From Phellopilus nigrolimitatus (taxonomy: Eukaryota > Basidiomycota > Agaricomycetes > Hymenochaetales > Hymenochaetaceae), in the NCBI GenBank assembly GCA_021029095.1, contig JAJOHG010000034.1, positions 124,001-188,000 of the forward strand: a DNA stretch of 64,000 bases. The letters are read 5' to 3'. The notes under the pieces are model-generated. The model did no database searches. It saw only the letters and a program-made list of their open reading frames with translations, and was not told the DNA's origin. The translations under genes and the position numbers were made by a program. Positions within the stretch are counted from its first letter, which is position 1. Every line of letters begins with the position of its first letter. Positions 1 to 11,872 of the stretch are shown piece by piece.

Positions 1-1781
1 TACACCAAGCTCACGCCATTGGGCCAGGTACGAACCGTCCGCCCAACACACCGCAGAAAATGAAGCAGTCTTTATTGACCCCGCTCTTCCCCTCATTCTC
101 CGCCCTCCCTCAACGCGACACAGACGCAGTCGGTCCAGCTCGGCTCATACCTGCGCTTGGAGTACCTGAACCCGGGCTCGCCTCACTCGATCGACGGCAT
201 CAAGGCGGAGATCGTCGACGACCGGCAGGTGCTCGTGCGCGCGGACAACGGCGGCGAGGGCGGTGCGATCGTCGACTCCGCCGTTGCGCTCCTGCAGGGC
301 CTCTTCCCGCCGACGCCGCGCTCGCGCACGAGCCTCGCGAACGGCACGACTGTCGTCGGTCCATTGGGCGGATACCAATATATTCCGAGTGCGTATACAA
401 CTCTTCATTATAACTGACTTCGGCCATGATGATTATTTGTTTTTTTCGCTCATGCGCTGATTTTGCAGTCGAGTCGGTGGAACCCGAGCAGAGCATCCAG
501 TTCGAAGGGTGGTCGTCTTGCCCGGCAAGTCATGCTTTCGGTGTTAGATTGAGTAGGGATACTCATCATACCGCAGAACTTTGAGAAACACATCCAAAAA
601 TTCTACGACTCCCCGGGATTCAAGGAAAAGGCGAGGGAGGCTGCACCTTTCCTCAACGCCGTCAAGCCTTACCTTTTCGGAATTCCCAACACTTTGGAAA
701 ACATCGTACGTTTTTGACTCGAAGTGGTGCGATGAATGAGACATTCATTTTTCTTTCTTTCTGTCTTTTTTTCCAGTGGAATGTAAGTTACTTGTGTACT
801 ATGAAGTACAGCTGGAATTAAAGTCCTTCAGATCTACGACTACATCCACACGAACTATATTCACAACGAGACATACGCGTTCCGCTTGCCGCCTACCTTC
901 CTCCAGCAGGCACAGGCTTGGGTCGACTACCATGAGCACGGCGTTTTCACGGATGTTAACTTTGAAGGGATCGGAAACAGTATGTGCCCTCTTCTTAGCT
1001 TATTTTCGATATTAATCTCTTCCAGTCGCTGGACGGACAATCTTGCCGTCGATCATCACGTCTCTGGAGCGCATCGCAAACAAGGACGATCCGCTTTCTC
1101 TGGTAATTCAGGAGACCAGCTACAAGCCGTTCATTTCGCTCTTCAACGTGACAGGCATTACCGAGCGCCACCCTTACGTGGATGGTATTCGTGAGTCCAG
1201 CTTTCCCCGCTCAGTTTTCGTCACCTTATGCAATTCCTGCGGCAGCAACGTACGCCTCTGCCTTCGCGTTCGAGCTCCGTCACAACGAGGATGGCGAGAC
1301 ACACCTCCGTACCAAGTTCAAGAACGGCACTAGCGGGTTCGAGACTGTCTACCTCTTCGGACACCACGACGACATTGCGCTGAACGAGTTCCTCTACCGC
1401 CTTGACGTCCGTTCATTTTTATGTTTCGATGTGATTGTCTCGCTGACTTCCCGTTTCCAGCTGACGGCTGTCCACGACACTGCACAGTGGTGCAGGGAGT
1501 GCGGCCAGCGCACGGCACGCGGTTGCAACCTCTGCACGGCGGGCGAGATCTCCACCATTCAGGAGATCGGTGACGGCGAGAAGGAGACGTGTGCGGGCCG
1601 TCTCCTCGGCGCCGTGACCTCCCCGTTTGCGCGCATCCTCGCGATATTCTCGCTCAGCTGCTTTGCGCTCCTGGGCGCCGTCAAGGTGTTCCGGTCGTCG
1701 CGCAAACCCCGGCTTACGGGGTACGACCCGCTTCCCACGACTGCTCAGGTATTTGGGTACCACACGTTCGAAGAGCTTTAG
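1..1781 (+). CDS. Histidine (acid) phosphatase, clade 2, membrane-anchored; 5' end outside window
   Basis: This is the 3' part of a secreted or membrane-bound histidine phosphatase of the phosphoglycerate mutase-like superfamily, which removes phosphate from small organic phosphates. The catalytic RHG motif lies upstream of the window; the first exon here reads YTKLTPLGQ. Exons are 1-27, 124-388, 469-524, 577-705, a 6-base microexon at 777-782, 832-979 and further exons to 1781. The intron after 524 starts with GCAAGT (GC-AG). The family core is visible (VRADNGGEGGAIVDS, GGYQYIPIESVEP, GIGNIAGRTILPS, ISLFNVTG). A Cys-rich stretch (CRECGQRTARGC) is followed by one hydrophobic segment at about 1610-1690 and a short basic tail, so the enzyme is probably anchored. 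It is paralogous to the next gene. The stop could instead lie beyond a possible 33-base intron at 1749; I prefer 1779-1781. Confidence 0.88.
777..782 (+). other. 6-base microexon (Trp-Asn)
   Basis: The exon TGGAAT is flanked by a 3' splice site (TTTTTCCAG) and a 5' splice site (GTAAGT). It supplies WN between LENI and IYDY. The paralogue at 3337-3342 has a matching 6-base exon (FN), which supports it as real. Confidence 0.75.
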
Positions 1782-2552
1782 ACAGCTAAATCTTCTTGAT
1801 GAGCAGCAGTACCATGATGTCCCGTCGGCGGTGAAAGCCGGGGGTCGTTTCTGAGCGATAAGTGGACGGACAGCTCTCAAATAAGTGGGGGATTCGATGC
1901 GAGGGTCCGTGGGCGGGACCTTTTGGCTGAGAATTTGACTGATAGTGGACTGATACATTTTTAGCATGAACATTTCTGTGGACTTTCCCATAGGCATGTA
2001 TATATTCTACTGCATCTTGATTGCCTCCTCCCTATTCGAATCACGGGTGTGCATGCGACTATGTACCATCTTTTAAAACACGCTGGCGTTTCTGATATGT
2101 TCTTGGACGATCGGAAAGTCGTAAAAAAATGCATGATGGTTAGTAAATACCTTACCGAGCTTCGCTTTCGCCGGAAGAAGGGAAACTTGCGCTCACGAAG
2201 ATCCGGACACACGCTTCACAACTCTAACACCGACCACAACGTATGCGGTCTGCCACAACCTTGATCGGACTCGTTGAACGTCAAGCTTTGAACACTCGTT
2301 GGAACTTGAAATGATCCCCCTGGCGAAGCCGTTCCGCACGATTTCGTTGATGATCGAGGAAAATGTGGTATTGCATAATAGGGCATCGAATCATAGATCT
2401 CCGGCAGAAGCAACTGATAAAGATGGATCTTGCATGTGCTCGACTATCGCAATTGAATTAGTCTATGAGAGGGATATAAGAACGCTAGGAGGATGATGTG
2501 GCCGCTCCGGAACTCCCAGTCTGAGGTAGAACGTTGGTAGACAGACGCAAAG
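1782..2552. other. Intergenic spacer between the two phosphatase genes
   Basis: About 770 bases separate the two tandem phosphatases. It should hold the 3' end of the first transcript and the promoter of the second. I see no conserved coding frame, RNA gene or repeat. Confidence 0.6.
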
Positions 2553-4333
2553 ATGTCCAGCTCTGATGTGATTGGCGTGGTCGTTATCGCCCGACACGGA
2601 GACCGCCAGGGATTCTACCAGGACCCGCTCACCTACTCGGCGTCGCAAACGGCAATTACGCCGCTCGGAAATGTACATCGGTCGCGCCTCTGTTGTGATT
2701 CGAGACTGACCGCCGGGCTGTCCTAGGTCCAAGAGTTTCAGCTCGGCCAGCTGCTGCGCTCGATGTACCTCGAGAGCAACTCGTCGGAGCTCGTCCAGGG
2801 CGTGAGTACGGGCCTGTTCAATCCGCTGCAGGTGTTGGTGCGCGCAGACTCCGGCGACGAGGGCGGTGTCATCTTCGACTCGGCTGTTTCTGTCGTGCAG
2901 GGCCTATGGCCCGCGACCACCAGTTACAACACGACGTTGGCGAACGGGACTACAATTGTCGCGCCACTCGGAGGGTACCAGTACATCCCGAGTGAGTATA
3001 GATATATCGAATACGGAGGGAAAGGGTACTCAGTTTCCTGCAGTTGAGAGTGTTGAGCCAGACGAAGATGTTTCACTCGAGGGATACGCAGATTGCAACG
3101 TATGTTCGCACCTTTCTTCCCTTTTGCTAGTCCTGATTTACTTTTTCAGACTTTCAATGATGCCACAGCGGCATTCTACAACTCGACTCTCTTCAAGCAG
3201 GTCGCTGCGGAGAGCCAGAACTTCCTCCAGTCGCTGTCCCCGTTCCTCGGTGGACGTCCCGTCACTCTGCAAAACATGGTATGTTTCCAAACCCGCCATG
3301 CCCTTCTCCCATACTGACCACGTAGTTTAAAAACAGTTTAATGTAGGAACATTTGGTCTGTCATACGCGAAATGCAAGCTCACCTTCTGCGCGCTGTAGA
3401 TTTTCGATTTCATGAACGTGCAGTCGATCCACAACGAGACCTTCGCAAACAGCCTGCCTACGGGGTACCTCGCCCAAGCTCGTACGCTTGCGAGCTTCCA
3501 CGAGTACGGCGTCTTCACCTCGCCTCAAGTCGATGGCATTGGAAACAGTGCGTTCAACGTCTGTCAGTATTGTTCATTTTTTGAGAAAAGACATCGGCAG
3601 TTGCTGGACGTGCGATGCTCCCGTCAATAATCAACGGCATGGATCGCATTGTGAACGCGTCTGATCCATTGACGTTCGTCTTCGAGGCGATCAGTTACAA
3701 GCCGTTCCTCTCGCTGTTCAACATGACTGGGGTCGCAGAGACCTATCCGCAGCTCGCCAACCTCGGTATGTGTCCAAAAAATTCATTCATTGCAAACATC
3801 GTCTGAGAGCGCGCGCAGTCGACTACGCCTCCTCCGCCGTCTTCGAGCTGCGCAACAGCACGACGCCGGGCGACCCGCTGGTGCGCATGGTCTTCCGGAA
3901 TGGCACCAGCGCCGGCGCCGCGTTCAACACGTACAACATGTTCGGGCAGCCCGGCGACGTGCCGCTCTCGCTCTTCAAGTCGAAGCTGCAGTTCGCCGCG
4001 GTCAACTCGACGGCGGAGTGGTGCGTGGTGTGCAGCAACAATGCGGACAGGGGCTGCGGGACGTGCAACAGCCCCGTGCTCGCGGCGGCGGCGGCCTCCG
4101 CGGAGGCGGGCCACCACCACGCGCTGAGCCCCGCCGCGGCGGGCGTCGTTGGCGCAGCCGTCACTGTTGCGGCGTTCCTCATCGCGCTAGGCTCGCTTAT
4201 GGCCCTTGGCTTGCTGTCGGTCGGTCGGAAGGCGAGGAAGGGAAGGCATGGAGCCCGAGTGAGCATTTCCGCAACTTCGATCACACCAGCTATCGCTGAC
4301 CATCGTTTATCCCTCAAAGACCGCTTCAGATGA
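2553..4333 (+). CDS. Histidine (acid) phosphatase, clade 2, membrane-anchored (tandem paralogue)
   Basis: A complete paralogue of the upstream gene. The first exon begins MSSSDVIGVVVIARHGDRQG and holds the catalytic RHGDR motif about 14 residues from the start. Introns fall at the same places as in the neighbour, including the 6-base microexon at 3337-3342. The exons for the Cys-rich region are fused here: the intron before the LTAVH segment of the first gene is absent. There is no long signal peptide at this start, but the N-terminal residues are hydrophobic. The C terminus has CVVCSNNADRGCGTC, an Ala/Gly-rich hydrophobic segment at about 4130-4220 and a basic tail, again suggesting one membrane anchor. 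A last intron at 4259 could extend the end to 4377. Substrate is unknown. Confidence 0.88.
3337..3342 (+). other. 6-base microexon (Phe-Asn)
   Basis: The exon TTTAAT lies between AAAACAG and GTAGGA. It supplies FN between LQNM and IFDFMN. It is the counterpart of the microexon at 777-782 in the first phosphatase. Confidence 0.75.
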
Positions 4334-4377
4334 GAAACTCCAGCACGACCTCGACGGCCGGTCGAGCACGAAGTCCT

Positions 4378-5277
4378 GAAAATGACATGCGACTGTAGCC
4401 TCGCTGTTTTATTATCAAAATGTACTCCTATGTGTATGTGGTACTAGTTACGGGTGTTCTGCTTTTATAATTTGGGTTTCCGTGGAGTATAAATGAATGT
4501 ATGTGTGCGTTTTCTGGAGGGATCCTGCCACTCTGGGCTCGTGAATAGGTGTTATAGCGGTACGTAGAAAGGGAGGGCTGAGTGAAGGAAAGTACTTCCA
4601 TAGACGTGTGAAGTCATTGGGTCCGTTGACCATGGACCATGCGTAATCTGGCTTGGGGACACTTTTAATTTCCCATTTCCCTAGAAATTGGCTCGGGAGC
4701 TGTCCTATGCGGTCTGGGTTCTACCCATTCATTTCTGCGCAGCGCTTGGAGAAAGCGTCCAGATCGCGCTCTCTGCGCCGCTTTCGCCATTTCTTTTCCG
4801 CAATAACAGGATTCGCATCAGTGTCGAGGCACACGCCTCTTTTTGCAGCGTGATTCTGCCTTCTTGCTCTCATGCGCCGGTTCTTTCTGTAAGCGTCAGC
4901 CTTCCTCATATGAGCTGCGTCGCGCGAAGCTAATCCAATGTCCGCGGTATCCCTGGACCCTAAATGTCTATATACGATGTCACTGCAAAGAAGAGTCTTC
5001 TTTATAATGAGAAATGCTTTAGATCTCCGGATCAGGCAGGAGGGTGTCCTTTCCTGGCTGATGATCACGTGGGACGAGGCGGCCAGTAGGTTTATTTATT
5101 ATTTTATGCTCATAAACTTCACCGGCGAATAGATTGCATCAAGCTCGAGGCTTTTTAAAGCGCTCAAGGGTGCTTAAATTATCGAGCATTGCTTCTATCG
5201 CGTGGATAACACAAGTACTGTACAAGCTCAAACGTTAACAAGTCTCGTCTTATAATAGTGATTCATCTCCGCTTCAT
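4378..5277. other. Intergenic region, convergent 3' ends
   Basis: About 900 bases lie between the 3' ends of the plus-strand phosphatase and the minus-strand DUF1479 gene. The open frames here are short and do not resemble proteins. No RNA gene or repeat was seen. Confidence 0.6.
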
Positions 5278-7156
5278 TCAATATGCGAGTCCCATAGCCT
5301 TCCGAGCCGTTTCTCCAATAACATCTGTCTCCCGACCCGTACCAATGAAGCTGTCCTCGCCTGCACCCTTAGGAAAATCTGGCGGAGGAATGCCCTTGAG
5401 AAAACTCTCTTTCTGACGTTCTATGTACGCGAGGTTCTGCGGCGTGAGTGGGACAGCAGGGATATACATCACTGCTCATCACGATCGTGAAAGTTTTCGG
5501 AGCACATAGAAAAGAAATCAGATAGATGGTGCCGAGAAAAAAAGATCGAAGTGCTTACCAGCAGAGTCATCATTTCCGGTGTGCTCCTGTTCGACGCTGT
5601 GCACAACGTCGCAGTGCCAAAATATCATATCACCTGGTCGTACTAGCGGAACAGATGTCATGCTCTCCGAGAGACGGAGATGTGGATGGCTTTGGGGCGT
5701 AAGCCGAGGACCGAAGAAGCCGCCGTCACGCTCGAAGATACCGGGAAAATCGGGCGTGGAGATATCTAGCAATTATTTTGCATTCAAATCATATAGGAGA
5801 TCAAATTACATTGGGCATTTCATTTTTTTTTCAGCAATCGTAAGAGCGAAAAGGATGCAAGAACGCACCAAATTCCCAGTTCTGCTGGTCAAGGGGGTCG
5901 TCAGATACCAGTTTCTTCTTCAAGTGGAAGAAAGGCCGGAGGATAAGATATGCGTTCGATAGGGTTAAATCTGGAAAAACTTTGAGGGTTCCTTGCGTCG
6001 GTGCTGTTTCGCTATGATGGTAACACGACAAAATGATATGTGTACTCAGTTATTGTTCAGGCCCGGACTTCCATTTGAGGCATACCTCAGAGAAATCCAG
6101 CCTTGAAAAGTCCTGAACACACTAGCCTGGAATTTGTAGGATGTCAACATCAGAATAAATTCGGTCACAAGTATTAGATGTAATGTAACACACTTGACCT
6201 GGACGCCCGTACAGCGAAATCTTAGCGTTCAGTCTCCCCGCAAGATCGTAAGGATCGTGCTTCTCCCATTCGCCATTCAAAATGTCATTATAACACGATC
6301 GAAAATTTGCGTCTTCCTATTGTATCATGACATAAATTGAATTATATTATTATGTGAAAAATGAGTAGTTAGTTACCCATCTTTCGATCCCTCCACCATC
6401 TATATGAGGAGGGTGCGTGTTCCACTGGACTCCAGGGTGCCTGATCCTGAAGCGATCTGCGTACACCAACGGCGTAGAGAGCTCAACACTTTTCAGGAGG
6501 TCCACAGAGGTGACCTGGTCGCTCTTCGGAGGCGTTCCGATATGATACAGGTTGTTCAACCAGCCAATCAGACTAAGGACATTAGGGTGAGCGCGAGCTT
6601 GAACCTGAGGTCTCGTCCAACTGTACATATGAGCGATTATATTCCAACTAAGCGTCCACCGATAAAGCGAAAGACTTACTAGAGTTGGAAGAACTGCTTG
6701 TCGTCTTCCGGGAACCCTAAGGAGCACAGTGAGTTGCCAGGGTTTACGATAAATTATGTTTGGGTCAGACCTTCAACAGGGTTCGTCTTTACGAATGCCG
6801 TCAATTCGTCCCGCCAAGCAGTGGCTTGCCCACTGTCTACAACGTTCTTGACCAAGACCGCACCTCGTCTTTTTATGTCCTTGAATTTATCAGGGCTCAG
6901 ATTTTGAAGTTCCGAGAATTCAACTTGGGGAATGATCTTTTGGACAAACACGTGGTCAGTCCTATCTATAAGTTCTGGTTATCCCAATGTAGTTGCGTAC
7001 ATTGGACCCTTCTTTCTTCGTCTCCTCTACTGAAGATTTCAGCTGGGCCAGCAAATCGTTCCACGCGTTTTGGAGGCGGTCCCTGTCCTTCACAAGTTCT
7101 GTTTTCAAATCAATAAAGCGGGGTGGAAGAGTTGAGTGCTCGTCTGCTTGTCCCAT
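5278..7156 (-). CDS. DUF1479 (YbiU-like) family protein, Fe(II)/2-oxoglutarate dioxygenase fold
   Basis: Multi-exon gene of the DUF1479 family, named after the E. coli YbiU group and thought to be non-heme iron dioxygenases; the substrate is unknown. The start ATG at 7156 has a good context (ACCATGG); an in-frame ATG at 7216 is possible but weaker. Reading in order: MGQADEHS, the conserved RRGAVLVKNVV, GFPEDDKQFFQLYW, QARAHPNVL, then the putative metal site HPPHIDGGGIERW (His-x-Asp) and the distal His in WHCDVVHSVEQEH near 5610. The C terminus has VMYIPAVPLTP and ends at the stop at 5278. Introns are about 50-70 bases. All conserved blocks are present in order, so the gene looks intact. Confidence 0.85.
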
Positions 7157-8216
7157 GGTTGAGTTCTTGTCAAAGGCGATAAGCAGCACGAAGCTTCCCC
7201 GAGAGATCTTATACATTCACAGCGCGGCTACTGACGGTGTCCTTTATTTTTAATCCAAAGGAAGCGACGCCATAACGAGCCAAAGAGAGCCACGGTAGTA
7301 AGTCGGGATAAGGTCAGGAGGACGATTGGCTTCGAAAGTATAGAATGGGATATCGCAAAGCGCTGTCTGGCTTAGTCTTCCTTTCTGGTAAGGAAAGGCG
7401 CAAGACTAATTACCAGTTTACCAGACCCTTTTCCGAGGATGCCCGCGAAGCAGCTTAATTTTCAACAGAGATTTGCCGACGGAGCTTGAATTATTGATGG
7501 GGCCGGCGTGCCGATAAGATACACGAAGAGAACTCACGCGTCCCTTGCATGTCCCTCGTTCATAAGACACCGCGGGCACATTACTCATGCTGATTTCTAA
7601 CCTTGCTCTCGATTATGTACACTTAAGACCGTTTCGAAGATTAAGTTTGTACGACAACCCCTAGCGCGAGGTTTTTGAAAGGCCGAGGAGTCACGGAAGG
7701 GCAACGTCAATGACTGCAAGTTCGTGCTGTGACAGCGATGGCGATGAGCACTGCAGCTTCAGCCTTCTGGGATACCACACCACTTACATCCGACCTTATT
7801 ATTTCGCACGGTGCAATTCGCTGCAGAACTCTCCTGGGTTAATCGACAGCCACCAATCCCTACGCATTATATGTACGTTTACGTGACAGAGATTCATCTT
7901 CTACAATTTTTTCCCCTCACAGACGCACTGTGCTCTTATCCACATCACTTTCTGTTGAGAAGTATAGCTCATGTGTACGAGATTGGTTTGACCGTGTTCG
8001 GCGGAGTCGAGGTTCGGATAGTTTCCGTACCTTGGAAATGTCCTCGTTGGCTTCGTCAGCGTCACGAAAACGAAGATCCACTTTCAATCCAAATCATTGA
8101 TCGCCATACGTAGCATACGTACTGTACATGTACATCGCCGATTCGCCGTCGATCCTTATTACATAAAGCCAGGGGTACGTACATACTGGCCAACTCGTTA
8201 TTTTTCCCCCGTTTGT
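7157..8216. other. Intergenic region, no gene seen
   Basis: About 1.06 kb upstream of the DUF1479 gene and downstream of the reductase. One 100-codon plus-strand frame at 7811-8113 has no recognisable motif and I treat it as chance. Confidence 0.6.
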
Positions 8217-9506
8217 TCATTCGCCCTTCCACTCCGCGAGTGGGATGCTGTCGCCCTTGACGGACTGCATTCCCGCCTCCGCGTAACGCTCGCCCTGCAC
8301 GTCCGCGGCCTCGCTGAGCGCGCGGACGGCCTTGACGTCCTCGGGGGCGAGCCGCAGCTCCGCGCCGCCCGCGTTCTCCTCGACGCGCTCGATGGTGCGA
8401 GAGCCGGGGATCGGGACGACTGGGTCAGCGAACGTTGTTAGTACCTCAAGACGAGGACGATGTGCAAGGAAAGGGGTGCGCACAGCTGTCGTGCTCGGCG
8501 AGGATCCACGCGAGCGTGACCTGGCTGGGCGTCGCGCTGTACTTGTCCGCGATGGCCTTGAGCTTGTCCGACAGCGCGAGATTCTTCGGGAAGTTCTCCT
8601 CTGAGAAGCGCGGCAGGTGGAGGCGGAAGTCATCCGCGCCAAAGTCCTGCGCGCGAGCGGTAGCTAAAAAGCGCAGTAATGAACAGCCGAATCGATGCAC
8701 GCAATGTGGGACCCTTACCGCCCAGAGACGAGTCCGCGTCCGAGCGGGCTGTACGCGACGACCGAGACGCCCTCGTCCTTCGCGGCCTGCGCAAAGCCGC
8801 TCTTCTCGACGTGCAGGCTGTACGGGCTGAACTCCATCTGCGCGGCGACGACGCGCGCGCCGACGCCCTTAACCGCGCGCGCGCGGCGGAGCGTCTCCAC
8901 GCTGCACTCGCTGAGGCCGATCCACTTCACGACGCCAGCCTCGACGGGCGCGCGCAGCGCCTCGAGGACGGCCTCGATCGGCACGGCGGGGTCGACGCGG
9001 TGCTGGTAGTAGAGGTCGATGTAGTCCGTGCCGAGGCGCGCGAGCGAGCGCTGCAGCGCGCGCGCGACGTACGACGGCGTCGAGTTGGCCTTGAAGAGCT
9101 CGCCCTCCGGGTCCCACGCGCCGAACTTTAGTTGCGAGGAAGATCTCGGAGCGCCGGCCGGTGTCGGCGAACCACTTCCCGAGCGTCAGCTCGGCTGCGT
9201 ATGGGTGAGCACGCGCGCCTATTCGCGCGAAGTCAGGAAAGGACGCGTACTGGTGCCGTAGATGTCCGCGCAGTCCCAGAACGTCACCCCCCTGTCGGCA
9301 GCGTATGTGAGGGCCTTGTAAGCGGCCTCGTCGTCGGTCTTGCCATAGAACGAGCCGATGCCTGCGCTCATTTATTGGTTTAGCAATCCCGTAATAATCG
9401 CGATGTATTGGAGAGACGTACCCATTGTGCCGAGCCCGATGGCGCTGACCAAAGGCCCATTTGCACCGAGGCGACGAGTAGGTATCTTGTTCAGTGTGCT
9501 AGACAT
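8217..9506 (-). CDS. Aldo/keto reductase (AKR13/YakC-like)
   Basis: NAD(P)H-dependent aldo/keto reductase that reduces aldehydes or ketones to alcohols in the cytosol. The start ATG at 9506 gives MSSTLNKIPTRRLG, the usual first strand of the barrel. The catalytic tetrad is visible: Asp and Tyr in WDCADIYGT, Lys in LATKFG, His in YYQHRVDP. The block VKWIGLSECS and the cofactor loop FVPIPGSRTIERVEENAG complete the family pattern. The protein ends LAEWKGE. Exons are separated by introns near 9420, 9200, 8690 and 8430. Third-position GC is high, higher than in the flanking spacers. Length is about 340 residues, normal for the family. Confidence 0.9.
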
Positions 9507-10174
9507 GGTAGTATTTATCTGGGATTGGGGTGTGGGGAGGGATGTCTTATATCGAAAGCACGGAGTCTGTACATGTGCCGGCCGTAACGCGTAAGTCCTT
9601 TCGGAGTGACGTCAGCAGACTCGACGCGCACTGGCGCGATAGAGTCCGCTAATCCGAGAAAGAATATTCTGGACTCGATGATCGTTCAATTTAGAATGCT
9701 TCATTACGTAAGTAAGTTAGAAGTTTTTTCAACTTACTTACAGGTATAAAAAAAAAGAGGGTTAAAGAAGTTGACTGTTGCGCCTGCAGCACAGCAGCAC
9801 GATCCCGGCTTGCCGTCACAGGGTGCACCTACACCGCGATACACGGGTGGAGGACTTATTCTCTGTGCAGACAAAAATGATGACGGGACTCAGGTAGTCG
9901 GTTATATTTGTAATTCAACAATGTCACCGAACACCAACTCCACCTTGTCATGTGCAACCCAGCGCCCAGCGCCTATGCATCCTCCTCTCTTTCGAAATGT
10001 GGGCGAAATTTAACAGCAGTCACGCTCATACGCAGCTCGTGCGCCGGTAATTCAGAATCATAAGCGCTCAAGCTAATTGAATATTTATGCAGTCATAAGC
10101 AGTTCAAGGTATCCGAATTGGCTTTACATTTATGATCTGGTTTGCCCTAGCAGCTTTCTACATAATTATGCCGC
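9507..10174. other. Spacer upstream of the reductase
   Basis: About 670 bases. An 80-codon plus-strand frame at 9771-10013 (MTVAPAAQQHDPG...) has no homologue I recognise and no clear splice context. A short inverted match AAGTAAGTTAG/CTTACTTAC lies near 9708-9741. I support no gene here. Confidence 0.5.
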
Positions 10175-10877
10175 CTAGACCCCAAGGCTGTTGGACCTAG
10201 CCCGAAAGGATTTCGCAATGGTTCTGCATATCTCCTCGACTTGACTCTCATCCACTACGTACGTGGCCTTGTCTGTACGAATATTGTCTTCAACATTTCT
10301 ACTCTCATCCTTTGTCACTATGTATTTAGTACGTGTGGGTCATCGTCGAATTACGTCAGCTCTCCGTATAATCCTTCGAGAGATTCTGCAGCTTACCTCT
10401 GACGCATACCTTTTTTCTCTTGTCTTTATCGACAAATGATTTGGAGAAGAGCTTGAAACCCTGTCTGCCGACAGCTTCAAGATAACAGACTAGTCAGTAA
10501 CGTGGACAAATGCTGCAAGCAGGAGTCCAGCTTGGAATCAAGCAGAAGCTCCAATCGAACTACTCACATCGGAGGATTTGGTTGACCTCTGTCTCGGCAC
10601 CCTTCAAGCCACCAGGATTACTGATTGTTGCCTCTATCCATTCGCCCTTTGCTTTATCTATGTCCTTTCGCTGTTTCAAACTGGAATCGTCGACACGGCT
10701 CAGAGTTGGAGGCATTGACAGCTAGTCACGGACTCACATCGAGGATATTGGTATTGGCGACCTTCAAATTAGCAGGCCCACTGGCCTCTTGAATCTGGAT
10801 CTATCGACACGGCTCAGAGTCTGAGGCATTGGCAACTCTGGTCACGGACTCACAGTGGGGATATTGGCATTCTGCAT
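10175..10877 (-). CDS. Small unknown multi-exon gene with a duplicated exon-intron unit
   Basis: I do not recognise this family. Five short exons on the minus strand join in frame: MQNANIPT, an exon reading IQIQEASGPANLKVANTN, then RKDIDKAKGEWIEAT..NQIL, then FKLFSKSFVDKDKRKK, and a last exon ending FRARSNSLGV with a TAG at 10175. The joined product is about 136 residues, charged and soluble, with no signal peptide or membrane segment. Introns 1 and 2 are homologous to each other: both start GTGAGTCCGTGAC and end after CTGAGCCGTGTCGA, with flanking exon ends that also match. Start choice is uncertain; the gene may extend upstream. The frame and splice sites are consistent, but expression is unproven. 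Confidence 0.5.
10691..10872 (-). repeat. Tandem duplication of an exon end plus intron (unit 114 bases)
   Basis: Positions 10691-10758 and 10805-10872 are near copies (both begin CGACACGGCTCAGAGT on the plus strand). Each copy contains the end of one exon (GCCAATA..AATATCC on the minus strand) and most of the following intron. The two copies are 114 bases apart. Confidence 0.8.
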
Positions 10878-11872
10878 CTTTTAAGTTGATTCTAAGCTTG
10901 AAACTTCTTGCAGTTGGTTGATTGGTTCTGGGGCGGGTTGTTACAGGAACTGTTATGCTACTTGCAATTTCCGGAGTTCCAGAAAAAACAAATGTAGCAG
11001 GTTTTTATACGCGCATCTCTTTCCAAGTCGCAAAGGACACAGCAAAGTCGACATCGCGACAATTTCGGTGCGCGAACGGTAATGCACTTTGCGCGTGATA
11101 TGGAAACGTGCTAAGCGCCAGTGTAGTGCGGTGGCATAGCTTCACTCCCTGGGTGGCAACATCGTATGTCTTGCAGCTTGCTTTCCGCTTGTAGCTACTT
11201 TCGAAATTCCGGGCTTTCTCCGATTCCGATCGATCCTTTTCGCCTCCTTGCATTTTCATTAAACGCAAAGTCAGTGGATAGCTCGACGTGAAATGTGTGT
11301 GCATACGTCGTGCGCGCACTTTGCTGTTCTCCAAATTAATTGCGCACTTCGTGAACAGACAGAGCCAGACCGTTTATTCGGAATTTTTAAGACTAGTTTT
11401 AAAAAACAAATTAAGCGTGTGCAGCAAAGAGCGATTTCAGACTGCAATAGTTGGAATCACGCAGAGCTAACATGCAAATTTAATTATTGCACTCACTAGT
11501 CTAGCAGGCACGCCTAGAATTCCCCTTTGCCTCTTGAAACCTCGTTTAATTTTGTCTCAGTTAGAAGATATTCGTAAAAAGGACACAATGTGGCACTTGG
11601 GAAATATATTTGAGATTCTTGTCTTCAGAGCCTGCAGTGAGTGACAGTGGCACAAGACTGACCAGATCGTTTGACTCAAACATTCAAGACTGCATGAAGG
11701 TCGCAAAGCTAAGAGGTACGCTATTCATGTCTTCCATAAGAGGTCGAAGTCTAAGAGGTGACTTTGGAGTCTGGAGGCGGAGTACTGCAAAGTTGGTGCC
11801 TGGAGTGCAAAGATGAGACATCACGTGAACTCCGATGCGTGTAATTGCGATGTTTGCGCATTGTTTAGTGGC
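10878..11872. other. Intergenic region, no supported gene
   Basis: About 1 kb. A 109-codon minus-strand frame (11005-11334) and several short plus-strand frames are present. None shows family motifs, and codon use looks random. Confidence 0.55.

Noticed and set aside
1749..1781. Possible 33-base terminal intron in the first phosphatase
   Set aside because: Too short compared with the other introns; a stop in the uninterrupted frame is simpler.
1419..1997. 192-codon minus-strand open frame
   Set aside because: Antisense to the phosphatase 3' exons; no motif.
11005..11334. 109-codon minus-strand open frame
   Set aside because: No motif, no splice partners, random-looking codon use.
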